The notes under the pieces are model-generated. The model did not search any database and was not told where the DNA came from. It saw nothing but the letters and a program-made list of their open reading frames with translations. The translations under genes and the position numbers were made by a program. From the NCBI RefSeq assembly GCF_947492365.1, contig NZ_CANLMB010000002.1, positions 62,001-126,000 of the forward strand: a stretch of 64,000 nt of DNA. The letters are read 5' to 3'. This document shows positions 16,885 through 25,002 of this stretch, piece after piece; position 1 is the stretch's first letter; every line of letters starts with the position of its first letter. This DNA comes from an uncultured Erythrobacter sp. (lineage in GTDB: Bacteria > Pseudomonadota > Alphaproteobacteria > Sphingomonadales > Sphingomonadaceae).

Positions 16885-17104
16885 TCCTCGGTGCTGTTCC
16901 TTCGCTCGAAACAAGTTCGAGCTACGGGCACCTGCGGTCGCGCAGTCGCGCTCTGACTGCCGTGACCAGGGTTCGGAGCAAACTTGCTACCGTGTCGCGG
17001 AGCACGGCTGCGTAGCAGCCGCAAGCCCGACCGGGCGCCCGCAGCGGGTGCGGCTTGCCGCACGTCTAGCGAGGACGAAGGCGCGGAGGCGCCTTCGCAA
17101 ACAA
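16885..17104 (+). repeat. Intergenic repeat element R1
   Basis: This 288-nt convergent gap (16859-17146) between the LuxR and VOC genes contains no credible gene. It holds a modular repeat: TCCTCGGTGCTGTTCCT at 16885-16901, GCTACGGGCACCTGCGG at 16921-16937, a CGCGCAGTCGCGCT-containing segment at 16939-16969, and a 48-nt block at 17057-17104. That block is exactly repeated in inverted orientation at 25134-25181. It includes a hairpin with 8-bp arms GAAGGCGC/GCGCCTTC around GGAG (17077-17096). The position between convergent genes fits a transcription-end or REP-like element. Confidence 0.85.
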
Positions 17105-17146
17105 GCAACCCCCGCGGGTTCTTGGCGCAACCGTTGCGACCGCTCC

Positions 17147-17683
17147 CTAACCCAACTTCCTCAGCGGATCACTCCCGTCCCAGCCCTCGCCAGCGGCCTT
17201 GATCATCCCAAACAGGTCCGGGCCGTCCGGGTCTTGCTGGAGAATTTCGACCAAGGAGCCGGGGCCTTCTCCCGGATCGACATAAATGACTTTGGTCTTA
17301 CCCAGCGATCCCTCGATCACCACTTCAGCCCCCTGCTCGCCGCAGACGCGGTAAGCCTCCTCGATGTCGTCGACGAGGATGCAGACGTGGTGCAGGCCTC
17401 CCCCCACATCGGCATATTCGCCGCGATAGATCGAGGGGTGGTCATCACGCGGGCGGATCAGTTCGATCTGGATGTCGCCCCAATAGGCCAGCGCGAGGTC
17501 GAATACGGCATCGGTGGGCTCACCGCGATATTTCATGCCGTCGAGGTGAATGCTCTCCATCAGGAAGAACGGGCCGACGCCCATCACCTGCGTCCAGTGC
17601 GTCACCGCGGCGTCGAAATCATCCGGCACAAAGGCCAGCTGCATCAGCTCACCCAGCTGCGCGATCCCTTTACTACCTGCCAT
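17147..17683 (-). CDS. VOC-family (glyoxalase/dioxygenase-fold) protein
   Basis: A 178-residue protein with the vicinal-oxygen-chelate fold in two beta-alpha-beta modules. The opening QLAFVPDDFDAAVTHWTQV is the typical first strand and helix; FLMESIHLDGMKYRGEP follows. In the second module HHVCILVDDIEEAYRVC supplies the metal His, and GPGSLVEILQQD places the distal Glu. Members include methylmalonyl-CoA epimerases, lyases and extradiol dioxygenases; the 4-hydroxyphenylpyruvate/epimerase-like sequence style is the closest. A GAGAGGG site precedes ATG 17683. It is divergent from the Rieske oxygenase gene, so ring-product processing is plausible but unproven. Confidence 0.78.
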   Translation of the reverse strand: MAGSKGIAQLGELMQLAFVPDDFDAAVTHWTQVMGVGPFFLMESIHLDGMKYRGEPTDAVFDLALAYWGDIQIELIRPRDDHPSIYRGEYADVGGGLHHVCILVDDIEEAYRVCGEQGAEVVIEGSLGKTKVIYVDPGEGPGSLVEILQQDPDGPDLFGMIKAAGEGWDGSDPLRKLG

Positions 17684-17791
17684 TTCACCCTCTCCAATCC
17701 GCTAGTGTGACCTGACGGCAAACCTGTGTGATATTCTCCCCCACGCAAACTGCACAAAGTGCGAGTGAATTGGGATCCACGAGAGGCCACG

Positions 17792-19219
17792 ATGAACGAG
17801 ATCAAGGACGTTAGCAGAGACGATCGCTGCCCCGGCATCACCTATACCGACATGCTCAATGGCGACACGCGCACGCCGCCCGACTATCTGTTCGAGGAGA
17901 GCACCCGCGACATGGGCAACGACCCGCTGACGGTTGATGCCTATATCTCGGAGGACTGGGCGAAGCTCGAACGCGAGAAGATGTGGCCCAATGTCTGGCA
18001 GTTCGCCGCGCGCGAAGACGAAATGCCCGATCCCGGCGACACGGTCGTCTATGAGATCAACGACAAGAGTTTTCTGCTGATCCGCCAGAAGGATGGCGGC
18101 GTGCGCGCCTTCTACAATGCTTGCCTCCATCGCGGGCGCAAGCTGCGCACCGAATGCGGCCCCTCGGTTCAGCTGCGCTGCCCGTTCCACGGCTTCACCT
18201 GGCGCAATGATGGCAGCCTGAAGGAGATCCCCTCGCAATGGGATTTCAAACATCTCGAAGGCAAGGACATGGCCCTGCCCGAAGCCCGCGTTGAGCTGTG
18301 GCAGGGCTTTGTGATGATCACCGAGAACCACGATCTGCCCGACTTCAAGACGTGGCTGGGTCCGGCGGCGGAGCATTACGAGGCCTATGATTTCGAGAAC
18401 CGCTATACCGGCATGTGGATCCGCAAGAAATTCCCGGTGAACTGGAAGGCGACTGCCGAGGCGTTCATGGAAGCCTGGCACTCGATCACCACCCACCCGC
18501 AGCTTCTGCCATTCCTCGGCGATGCGAATTCGCGGTATGATCTGATCGGCGATCACTTCAACCGCGCGATTACGCCTTCGGGTGTCCTTTCCCCGCATAT
18601 GAAGGGCAAGGATTCCAACTATGTGCTGGAGAAGATGAACGAGTTTTCCGGCGGCGCGGATGCGGACACAAACCGCCGCTTTGCCGCAGGCGAGACGACC
18701 AGCGATGATTACGATCCCGCCGATCCGCTGGGTGCGCGCAAGATCCTCGCCGAAGCGGGGCGTCAGGGCTTCACCGAGCAATATGGCTATGATTATTCCG
18801 AGGCCTCGGACAGCGAGATCCTCGACAATTTCACCTACAATATCTTCCCCAATTTCGCTCCGTGGATCGGCTATCTGCCGACTTTGGTCTATCGCTGGTT
18901 CCCCGGCGAGACGGTCGATGAAAGCGTGATGGAAATCCGCCTGCTCTTCCCGACACCCAAAGGCGAAAAGCGCCCTCGCGCGGTTGATCCGGTCGATGTT
19001 CCCGATGGCGAGCCATTTGCCTGGGCGGCTGACGTCATGGGTCCTGCTCTCGCCAATGTGTTCGATCAGGACATGGCCAATCTTCCGCATGTGCAAACAG
19101 GTATGAAGGCGATGCGCGACGGGTTGATGGAACTAGGCACCTATCAGGACAGCCGCGTGCGCCATTTCCAGCAGACCATGCGCAAATATTTCGATGGCGA
19201 GCTGCCCAAGACGGCGTAA
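17792..19219 (+). CDS. Rieske non-heme iron oxygenase, alpha-subunit type
   Basis: A 475-residue aromatic-ring-hydroxylating oxygenase of the single-alpha type. The start is ATG 17792 with a GAGAGG site; the frame is open to 17759 but without support. The Rieske centre is C111-x-H113 ... C130-x2-H133 (CLHRGRKL, CPFHGF). The mononuclear iron ligands H230 and H235 sit in EAFMEAWHSITTHPQ. No beta subunit, ferredoxin or reductase gene is adjacent, which is usual for KshA/phthalate-family and carnitine-type oxygenases that draw electrons from unlinked reductases. The substrate is unknown. The SDR gene follows 9 nt downstream and could oxidise the hydroxylated product. Confidence 0.92.
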   Translation: MNEIKDVSRDDRCPGITYTDMLNGDTRTPPDYLFEESTRDMGNDPLTVDAYISEDWAKLEREKMWPNVWQFAAREDEMPDPGDTVVYEINDKSFLLIRQKDGGVRAFYNACLHRGRKLRTECGPSVQLRCPFHGFTWRNDGSLKEIPSQWDFKHLEGKDMALPEARVELWQGFVMITENHDLPDFKTWLGPAAEHYEAYDFENRYTGMWIRKKFPVNWKATAEAFMEAWHSITTHPQLLPFLGDANSRYDLIGDHFNRAITPSGVLSPHMKGKDSNYVLEKMNEFSGGADADTNRRFAAGETTSDDYDPADPLGARKILAEAGRQGFTEQYGYDYSEASDSEILDNFTYNIFPNFAPWIGYLPTLVYRWFPGETVDESVMEIRLLFPTPKGEKRPRAVDPVDVPDGEPFAWAADVMGPALANVFDQDMANLPHVQTGMKAMRDGLMELGTYQDSRVRHFQQTMRKYFDGELPKTA

Positions 19220-19228
19220 GCAATCCGC

Positions 19229-19981
19229 ATGACCATCACAGTCGATCTATCGGGGCGCAATGCGCTCATCACCGGCGCGTCTTCGGGCCTCGGTTCGCGT
19301 TTTGGCCGCATCCTCGCCGCCAATGGCGCGAATGTTGCGCTGGGCGCGCGGCGCAAGGAACGGCTCGACGCGCTGGCGTCCGAGATCGGCGCGAGCGCCG
19401 CTGCCGTCACCATGGATGTCGCGCGCGAGGCTGATGTGATCGCGGGCTTTGACGCTGCCGAAGAAGCCTTCGGTCCGGTCGATACTGTCATCGCCAATGC
19501 CGGCGTCGATGGTGCGGGCATGATGGCGAGCATGAGTGAGGACGAGATCGAGCACACGCTCAATGTGAACCTCAAAGGCGCGATCCTGACCGCGCGCGAA
19601 GGCGCAAGGCGCATGATCGCGGGCAAGGTGCCCAATGGCAGGATCGTAATGATTGCCTCGATCACCGCTTTCGAGCCCTCCCCCGGACTCGTCGCCTATT
19701 CGGCGAGCAAGGCAGGCGTAGTGCAGGCCGCGCGCAGCATGGCCCGCGAATGGGCGCGCTACGGCATTTGCGTGAACACAATCTCGCCCGGCTATATCCG
19801 CACCGCGATCAACGATGAATGGTTCGACACCGATGCCGGCAAGCGGCAGATGAAGAGCTTCCCCAAACGCCGCCTGATGGGCGAAGAGGGGCTCGACGGC
19901 GCGGTGCTGCTGCTGTGCTCGGACGCCGCGGAGTTCATCACCGGCAGCGATTTTGTGATGGATGACGGGCAGACGCTCTGA
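19229..19981 (+). CDS. SDR-family oxidoreductase
   Basis: A 250-residue classical SDR with TGASSGLG as the cofactor loop, NAGV after strand 4, and an intact catalytic set: Ser in MIASIT, then YSASK. ARRKER after the second strand suggests NADP(H) use. It is 9 nt downstream of the Rieske oxygenase gene and is probably cotranscribed with it. A dihydrodiol or hydroxy-ketone dehydrogenase function fits that pairing. The stop is followed by a strong promoter-like palindrome belonging to the next gene. Confidence 0.88.
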   Translation: MTITVDLSGRNALITGASSGLGSRFGRILAANGANVALGARRKERLDALASEIGASAAAVTMDVAREADVIAGFDAAEEAFGPVDTVIANAGVDGAGMMASMSEDEIEHTLNVNLKGAILTAREGARRMIAGKVPNGRIVMIASITAFEPSPGLVAYSASKAGVVQAARSMAREWARYGICVNTISPGYIRTAINDEWFDTDAGKRQMKSFPKRRLMGEEGLDGAVLLLCSDAAEFITGSDFVMDDGQTL

Positions 19982-19984
19982 CGA

Positions 19985-20018
19985 TTGACTGATTTGCTGT
20001 GTTATTATACTAACACAG
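19985..20018 (+). promoter_or_regulatory. Promoter with overlapping 8-bp palindrome; predicted leaderless transcript
   Basis: TTGACT (19985-19990) and TATACT (20006-20011) lie 15 bp apart, giving a sigma70-like promoter with a short spacer. A perfect inverted repeat CTGTGTTA/TAACACAG (19997-20004 and 20011-20018) with a 6-nt centre covers the -10 box and abuts ATG 20020. The expected start of transcription falls at about 20018, so the mRNA would begin at or next to the start codon. No ribosome site is present, which agrees with a leaderless message. The palindrome is well placed for a TetR- or PadR-like repressor. Confidence 0.6.
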
Positions 20019-20019
20019 C

Positions 20020-20451
20020 ATGAAACGCGCGCTCGCAATCGCAATTTGCCTTGTCTTCCTCGTCTCGGGCTTGATCCGCATCGGGGCAGGCATCCTGATG
20101 ATTGGGCAGGCCGAGGGGTGGTGGATCGCCGATGGTGAAGCGGTCGAGGCACTGGCCGATACACGCCGCTTCTTCGCCGAAGCCAAGGTCAATCTCGTCG
20201 GCTTCTCACCAACCGCCTATTTCGGCTACATCCTGTTTATGGGGCTGACGATCAGCCTGGGCGCAATCGGACAAATCTGGCGGAAGCACTGGGGCCTGAT
20301 CCTGATCTGGGTCTATGTCCTGAGCCACGGCGCGCTGTTCGTGAACTTCTGGACGGTCAATCCGAAGATCTTCGTCTGGGCCGGATCGGTTATGGCGACG
20401 TTGGTTCTGATCTGGGCAAATCGCAAGCCTGCTGAGGACAGCCAGCCCTAA
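20020..20451 (+). CDS. Small four-helix membrane protein (unknown function)
   Basis: A 143-residue integral membrane protein. Hydrophobic segments are visible at about residues 4-28 (AIAICLVFLVSGLIRIGAG), 63-82, 91-109 and 117-134. There is no signal-peptide cleavage site and no catalytic motif. The layout resembles DUF4345-type membrane proteins, but the match is not certain. It has no ribosome site; the palindromic promoter upstream suggests leaderless translation and control by a dedicated repressor. The 3' end overlaps the convergent NmrA-like gene by 4 nt. Confidence 0.62.
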   Translation: MKRALAIAICLVFLVSGLIRIGAGILMIGQAEGWWIADGEAVEALADTRRFFAEAKVNLVGFSPTAYFGYILFMGLTISLGAIGQIWRKHWGLILIWVYVLSHGALFVNFWTVNPKIFVWAGSVMATLVLIWANRKPAEDSQP

Positions 20452-21368
20452 CCCAGCCCCTCCATCCAGTCCTTGCCTCTCGCCCAGTCGAGATGCGAGG
20501 TGTGTTCCATGCCGAGCAGGTCCTTCGCGTGCTGCGGATCGACCACCAGCGGGGAGACTTCGGGCGCGTTGTAGAAGGCGTAGAACTTCGCCATCCCGTC
20601 ATAGATCGACAGCGGCTGAACCTCGCGCGATCCGGTGACGAGCTCGCTCATCCGCGCGGCGAATTCTTCGGGCAGCAGGCTTTGAAACCGCACCGGTCTG
20701 CCGATCGCTTCGGTGAGATTGGCTGCGACTTCATCACCGGTCAGCGCTTGCGGACCGCCTAGCGCAACGTGCTGCCCGTCGGCGGCGTCTGTCTGGAGCG
20801 CGCGGCGCATCGCCTGCGCAACATCCTCCAGACACACCCAATTGATCTTGAGCGTCGGACCCGCCGGATAGGCGAAGATGCCGTCGCGCATGATCAGCGG
20901 GCGGGTCCACATCCGGTATTGGTTGTCCATGAAAACGGTCGGCTCGATGAAGACGCAGGGGATGCCCGTCTCTTCCAGTGCGCGCTCGATATCGCGCCTG
21001 CCATCATGGGCCGACAGATCAAGATCGTGCGGCGCGACATAGCAGGCGGTGTTGAAAACGATCTTTTTCAGCCCTGCGCGCTTTGCCCCTTCGGCGATTT
21101 GCTGGCCGAAATGCGCGGCCCTTGCGCGGTCGAACTCGAAGGGCAGGTGGAAGGCGGCGGCGTCCTGTCCGGCAAAGGCGCTCGCCATTGTCTCGGCGTC
21201 ATTGATGTCGGCATGGACAGTTGGCAGGTCGGGGAAAGGCGTGTCCGCCATCGCATTCTCGCGCCGGACGCCGGCGGTGACTTCAAATCCTGCGCCGAGC
21301 AATTCGGCCACCAGCGGCTGCCCCTGATCGGCGGGCGCGCCCAGCACGCAGACTTTCTCGATACTCAT
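20448..21368 (-). CDS. NmrA-like / atypical SDR NAD(P)-binding protein
   Basis: About 306 residues from ATG 21368, where the family pattern begins (MSIEKVCVLGAPADQGQP). The frame continues upstream to 21419 without a better start. The first strand and Gly-rich loop are followed by TAGVRRENA, typical of NmrA/atypical-SDR proteins that bind NADP. HLPFEF and VFNTACYVAP match the strand 4 and 5 positions. The YxxxK pair of classical SDRs is absent. Members act as redox sensors or as reductases and isomerases of aromatic or isoprenoid compounds. It is convergent with the membrane protein gene. Confidence 0.75.
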   Translation of the reverse strand: MSIEKVCVLGAPADQGQPLVAELLGAGFEVTAGVRRENAMADTPFPDLPTVHADINDAETMASAFAGQDAAAFHLPFEFDRARAAHFGQQIAEGAKRAGLKKIVFNTACYVAPHDLDLSAHDGRRDIERALEETGIPCVFIEPTVFMDNQYRMWTRPLIMRDGIFAYPAGPTLKINWVCLEDVAQAMRRALQTDAADGQHVALGGPQALTGDEVAANLTEAIGRPVRFQSLLPEEFAARMSELVTGSREVQPLSIYDGMAKFYAFYNAPEVSPLVVDPQHAKDLLGMEHTSHLDWARGKDWMEGLG

Positions 21369-21622
21369 TTGACTGGCTGCCTTCCCTTTGGATTTTCCTA
21401 CATGGTGAGAGCCTGCCATATTCTGCGGCGGCTCTTTGAAATCGTGGTGCAGATCGTCCCGGCACGGGTGACGCGGATCGGCGGGCGCGGTGCAGGCCCG
21501 AGATGGCTAAGGTTACACTTCCGTCACTTGAAACTCGCTCTATATCCTTTGAATTCAGGGCTTTGGGCCAAGAGAGAAGTTTTGCAAAAACCGCACTTGC
21601 GCGGTCCATGTCGCGCGGTGTT
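21369..21622. other. 254-nt gene-free spacer
   Basis: Between the NmrA-like start and the stop of the NTF2-like gene there is no open frame with a credible ribosome site and family resemblance. The stretch around 21,500-21,600 is more AT-rich than its surroundings and should contain the promoter for the NmrA-like gene on the minus strand. I see no hairpin with a T-run to end the upstream E1/lipoyl/NTF2 transcript, so read-through into the NmrA-like gene is possible. Confidence 0.45.
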
Positions 21623-22009
21623 TCAGGCCCTCTCGGCAACTTGGGCGGCGTCGAAATAGTGGATCTTGAGCGACTTCATCTTCCCGTCTTCGAACTCGCC
21701 CATCTCGCACACCGTCTGGCTGAAGGCCTCGCTGCCATCCTTAGGCGTCATGGTCAGCGTCAGCACGGTGACGGCGTGGGTGTCTCCGCCGGTGATGTCG
21801 TGAATGTCGACCTTGGCCTCGGCCCAGGTGCCATACATCGCCGCCGCGCAGCGTTGCAGCGCGTCTTTGCCGCGCCACTCACCTGCGAAGGGGAGCGAGG
21901 CGGCCTCGTAGAGCACGAAGTCGTCGTGGAGCAGGCTTTCCACCTTGTCCCAGTCGCGCGCTCCGGCGGCGGCATAGACAGCAGCCTGGATGTCGCGCGG
22001 TGTGCTCAC
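21623..22009 (-). CDS. SnoaL/NTF2-like protein
   Basis: A 128-residue NTF2-fold protein starting at GTG 22009, preceded by GAGGGTGGG. A longer frame reaches 22072 but would overlap the lipoyl gene. It contains the first helix with VYAAAGARDWDKVESLL, then HDDFVLYE, ALQRCAAAMYGTW and a CEMGEFEDGKMKSLKIHYFD tail. The fold hosts ketosteroid isomerases, dehydratases, cyclases and epoxide hydrolases. No clear catalytic set can be assigned. It follows the lipoyl-domain gene by 10 nt on the minus strand, so it probably shares the E1 operon. Confidence 0.72.
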   Translation of the reverse strand: MSTPRDIQAAVYAAAGARDWDKVESLLHDDFVLYEAASLPFAGEWRGKDALQRCAAAMYGTWAEAKVDIHDITGGDTHAVTVLTLTMTPKDGSEAFSQTVCEMGEFEDGKMKSLKIHYFDAAQVAERA

Positions 22010-22019
22010 TTGCCCACCC

Positions 22020-22250
22020 TCACTCAATCGTGCCGATGACTTCGCCGACCTTGTATTTGACGCCCTCTTCACCGGTCGGACGGATCGTGCCCGAGGCCTG
22101 CGCCTCGATCTCGACCGTCGTCTTGTCGGTTTCGGCGGTGTAGATGATGTCGCCCTTGGTCACGGCCTCGCCATCGCCGAACATCCACTCGGCAAGGGTG
22201 ACTTCGGTGGCGCTCATGCCGAGCTTGGGGATGCGGATTTCCTCTGCCAT
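22020..22250 (-). CDS. Stand-alone lipoyl-domain protein
   Basis: A 76-residue protein consisting only of a lipoyl/biotinyl domain. RIPKLGM is the first strand, and ETDKTT places the lipoyl Lys at K43; GVKYKVGEVI closes the domain. In 2-oxoacid dehydrogenase complexes this domain is the N-terminal arm of the E2 acyltransferase, followed by an E1/E3-binding domain and a catalytic core; both are missing here. The stop is TGA/TAA-bounded and the next gene on the strand is unrelated, so this is not a frameshifted E2. The start is adjacent to the E1beta stop. It probably carries acyl or hydroxyalkyl groups for the linked E1. Confidence 0.88.
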   Translation of the reverse strand: MAEEIRIPKLGMSATEVTLAEWMFGDGEAVTKGDIIYTAETDKTTVEIEAQASGTIRPTGEEGVKYKVGEVIGTIE

Positions 22251-23237
22251 TTACGCCTTCCCCACAGCTGCCTTGATCTGGCCGACGATCTCATCCTTGG
22301 TCGGAATCCATGCCTGCTCCAGATGGGTGGCGAAGGGCACGGCGGAGAAGGTCCCGCCGATCCGGCGCACTGGGCCTTTGAGATTGTCCCAGCACTTCTC
22401 CTGAATGTTGGCAGCGATCTCTGCGCCCGTGCCAAAGGGACGAACCGCTTCGTGAAGCGTGAGCGCGCGTCCGGTCTTGTTGACCGATGCGAGCACGGTG
22501 GCCTCATCGTAAGGCGCGATGGTTCTGAGATCGACGACCTCGACGCTGATCCCTTCCTTCTCCAGCTCGCCCGCGACTTCGAGCGCGTCGAGCACGGTGC
22601 GGCCATAGGTGATGAGCGAGATGTCATTGCCTTCCCTCGCCACAGCAGCCTTGCCCAGCGGGACGCGGTAACCGGGGCCGGGGTCTTCGCTGGTAAGGCC
22701 GTAGCAAAGGATGTTCTCGATGAAGATCACCGGGTCATTCGCGTCGATGGCAGAGCGCATCAGCCCGCGCGCATCGGCGGCGTTCGACGGGGTGACGACA
22801 TGGATGCCGGCGACGTGGGCAAACCACGCCTCCAGCATGTCGGAGTGCTGTCCGCCGAAGCCGACACCCACGCCGGTCGTGGTGCGGATCACCAGCGGGC
22901 ACGGCGTCTGGCCGCCGCTCATAAAGCGCAGTTTGGCCGCGTGGTTGACAATCTGGTCCATGCACACGCCGACGAAGTTCATCAGCATGATCTCGGCAAT
23001 CGGACGCTGGCCCGCAAGCGCCGCACCCACAGCAGCGCCGATGATCGCGGTCTCGGAGATTGGCGTCGCACGGATGCGGTTCTCGCCATACTTCTCGGTC
23101 AAGCCGGAAGTGATCTTGAAGACGCCCCCGCCCTGTTTCGCCGCGACATCCTCGCCGAGGCAGAACACGCCGTCATCTTCGGCCATCGCCTCGTCAATCG
23201 CGAGGTTGAGGGCCTGGGTCATGGTGATCTCGGCCAT
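22251..23237 (-). CDS. 2-oxoacid dehydrogenase-type E1 beta subunit
   Basis: A 328-residue transketolase-like E1beta protein (pyrimidine-binding and C-terminal domains). LNLAIDEAMAEDDGVFCLGEDV is the classic beginning, with the TPP-activating Glu in LGED; RIRATPISETAIIGAAVG and MSGGQTPCPLVIRTT follow. The C-terminal domain contains VEVVDLRTIAPYD. With E1alpha it forms a thiamine-dependent alpha2beta2 decarboxylase or C-C lyase, as in pyruvate, branched-chain or acetoin dehydrogenases. It overlaps the E1alpha stop by 1 nt and is contiguous with the lipoyl gene. The substrate cannot be told; acetoin or another alpha-hydroxyketone is an option. Confidence 0.92.
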   Translation of the reverse strand: MAEITMTQALNLAIDEAMAEDDGVFCLGEDVAAKQGGGVFKITSGLTEKYGENRIRATPISETAIIGAAVGAALAGQRPIAEIMLMNFVGVCMDQIVNHAAKLRFMSGGQTPCPLVIRTTTGVGVGFGGQHSDMLEAWFAHVAGIHVVTPSNAADARGLMRSAIDANDPVIFIENILCYGLTSEDPGPGYRVPLGKAAVAREGNDISLITYGRTVLDALEVAGELEKEGISVEVVDLRTIAPYDEATVLASVNKTGRALTLHEAVRPFGTGAEIAANIQEKCWDNLKGPVRRIGGTFSAVPFATHLEQAWIPTKDEIVGQIKAAVGKA

Positions 23238-24205
23238 TACGCAGTCTCCTCAAGCACGTCTTTGTAGATCTCGTCCGTATCCGGCAGCGGCGCATCGAGC
23301 GCGTGCTGGACAGCCCCTTCGATCTCGGCGTCGATATCCGCCACGATCTTGTCGAGCTCCTCTTCGGTGAACTGGCGGTCCAGCATCACCTGGCGCAGTT
23401 TGGGCAGAGGATCCTCGGCAGCCATTTCGGCAAGATGCTCTGGCGGCATGTAAGAGAAGTCGGAGCCGAAGAAGTGGCCCATCATGCGGTAGCACATGGC
23501 CTCAACCAGAACCGGTCCCTTGCCGCTGCGTGCGTGTTCAACCGCTTCTTCCATCGCCGGATAGACCGCGTTCACATCGTTGCCATCGACCTTGACGCCC
23601 TTCATCCCGTAACCCGCCGCGCGGGACGAGATATCGGGGCTGTCAGTGTGGTCGGCATAGGCGGTGTGTTCGCCGTAGCGGTTGTTCTGGCACAGGAAGA
23701 CCACGGGCAGCTTGTAAAGCTGGGCCATGTTCATCGCTTCGTGAAAGCCGCCAATATTGGCGGCGCCGTCGCCGAAGCTCACCAGCGTCACGCGCCCATC
23801 GCCGTTGTTCTGGCTTGCCATGGCAAGGCCGTTGGCGATCGGCAGGCCGCTGCCAACCACGCCGGTTGTCACCATGATCCCCGTTTCGGGATCGGTGATG
23901 TGCATCGTCCCGCCCTTGCCCTTGCAAGTGCCGGTCGCCTTGCCGAGGCATTCGCCCCACCATTTCTCGATCGGGATGCCCTTGGCGGTCTGCTCGCCCT
24001 GCCCGCGATAGGTGCACACGACGTAATCGTCATCTTCGAGCGCCGCCATCGCGGCGGCAGAGACAAGCTCCTGCCCGCGCACGCAGTAATACATGACGGC
24101 AACCTTGCCCTGCATGAGAAGCTCTCGGAACTTCTCATCGGTACGGTTCACCTTCATCGTGCGGGTGTAAATATCAAGCAGCTTGTCGCGGTCTATCTCG
24201 GCCAT
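23237..24205 (-). CDS. 2-oxoacid dehydrogenase-type E1 alpha subunit
   Basis: A 322-residue TPP-binding E1alpha protein. GDGAANIGGFHEAMN is the diphosphate/Mg motif, followed by LPVVFLCQNN; GKGGTMH and GIVGAG-like VVGSGLPIANG are also present. Length and absence of long phosphorylation loops fit the acetoin dehydrogenase/PDH E1alpha group of bacteria. It is the first gene of the E1alpha-E1beta-lipoyl set, 32 nt after the SDR at 24238-25002, so all are likely one operon. Neither the E2 core nor the E3 dihydrolipoamide dehydrogenase is present nearby, so at least E3 must come from the housekeeping complex. Confidence 0.92.
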   Translation of the reverse strand: MAEIDRDKLLDIYTRTMKVNRTDEKFRELLMQGKVAVMYYCVRGQELVSAAAMAALEDDDYVVCTYRGQGEQTAKGIPIEKWWGECLGKATGTCKGKGGTMHITDPETGIMVTTGVVGSGLPIANGLAMASQNNGDGRVTLVSFGDGAANIGGFHEAMNMAQLYKLPVVFLCQNNRYGEHTAYADHTDSPDISSRAAGYGMKGVKVDGNDVNAVYPAMEEAVEHARSGKGPVLVEAMCYRMMGHFFGSDFSYMPPEHLAEMAAEDPLPKLRQVMLDRQFTEEELDKIVADIDAEIEGAVQHALDAPLPDTDEIYKDVLEETA

Positions 24206-24237
24206 AGGGTCGGGTCTTCCTCTTGAGGGGGGTAAGC

Positions 24238-25002
24238 TTAGAACTGCACGCGCTGCGTGAATCCGCCGTCGATCACGACATTCGATCCGGTCATATACGG
24301 AACCGCCGGACTGGCGACGAAGACGATCGCATTGGCGACTTCGGTGTCATTGCCAAAGCGGCCCATCGGCATCTTGGCGAGCGTGCCCTGGAACAGTTCG
24401 GGCATTGCACCTTCGATCACTTCCCAGTTGCCGCCGGGATAGTAGATCGCGCCGGGCGACACGCAGTTCACGCGGATGCCTTGCGGGGCGAGCGCCTGGG
24501 AAAGCTGCGAGCCATAGGTGATCAGCGCAGCCTTGAGTGCGTTGAAGGCCTGCGGTGCGATGAAGGTCTCAAGCGCCGCGGTCGAGCTCATGAAGACAAT
24601 CGAGCCGCTGTCCGAATTGGCGAGATGCGGGGTGAGTGCCTCGACCCCGTTGACCGCGCCCATAATGTCGAAATCGAGCGCGTTCTGCCAGTCGCCTGTC
24701 CCTCCGGTGCCGGACGACGAGGCAGTGTGAATGAAGATATCGCATCCGCCCAGCTCGCCAGCAGCTTTCTCAAGCCATGCTTTATACGCATCGCCGCCAT
24801 CGTTCATGTCGAAGACCTCGGCGAAGACCTTGCCCGGTCCGGCGGCGTCGATGGCGGCTTTGGCAGCCTCGATCTTGTCTTCCTTGCGGCTGAAAAAGGC
24901 GACATCCGCGCCTTCGGCTGCAAACAGTTTGAGCGATGCCAGGCCCAAGCCGTGCGCCCCGCCATTCATAATGACTTTCTTGCCCTTTAGTCCGAGATCC
25001 AT
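24238..25002 (-). CDS. SDR-family protein with Phe in place of the catalytic Tyr
   Basis: A 254-residue SDR-fold protein starting at ATG 25002 with GGAG upstream; an ATG at 25017 lacks a site. NGGAHGLG replaces the usual TGxxxGxG, SRKEDK follows strand 2, and the C-terminal VIDGGFTQ is typical. The catalytic YxxxK is FxxxK (F153-x3-K157 in AFNALK), and TTC is clear in the nucleotide sequence. Without the Tyr hydroxyl normal hydride-transfer catalysis should fail, so the protein may be a non-redox SDR, use a different acid, or have a structural role. It leads the operon with the E1 genes. Confidence 0.85.
   Translation of the reverse strand: MDLGLKGKKVIMNGGAHGLGLASLKLFAAEGADVAFFSRKEDKIEAAKAAIDAAGPGKVFAEVFDMNDGGDAYKAWLEKAAGELGGCDIFIHTASSSGTGGTGDWQNALDFDIMGAVNGVEALTPHLANSDSGSIVFMSSTAALETFIAPQAFNALKAALITYGSQLSQALAPQGIRVNCVSPGAIYYPGGNWEVIEGAMPELFQGTLAKMPMGRFGNDTEVANAIVFVASPAVPYMTGSNVVIDGGFTQRVQF

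Noticed and set aside
21990-23267. 425-codon plus-strand open frame opposite the E1beta and lipoyl genes
   Set aside because: E1beta and the lipoyl protein have diagnostic motifs on the minus strand; the plus frame has none.
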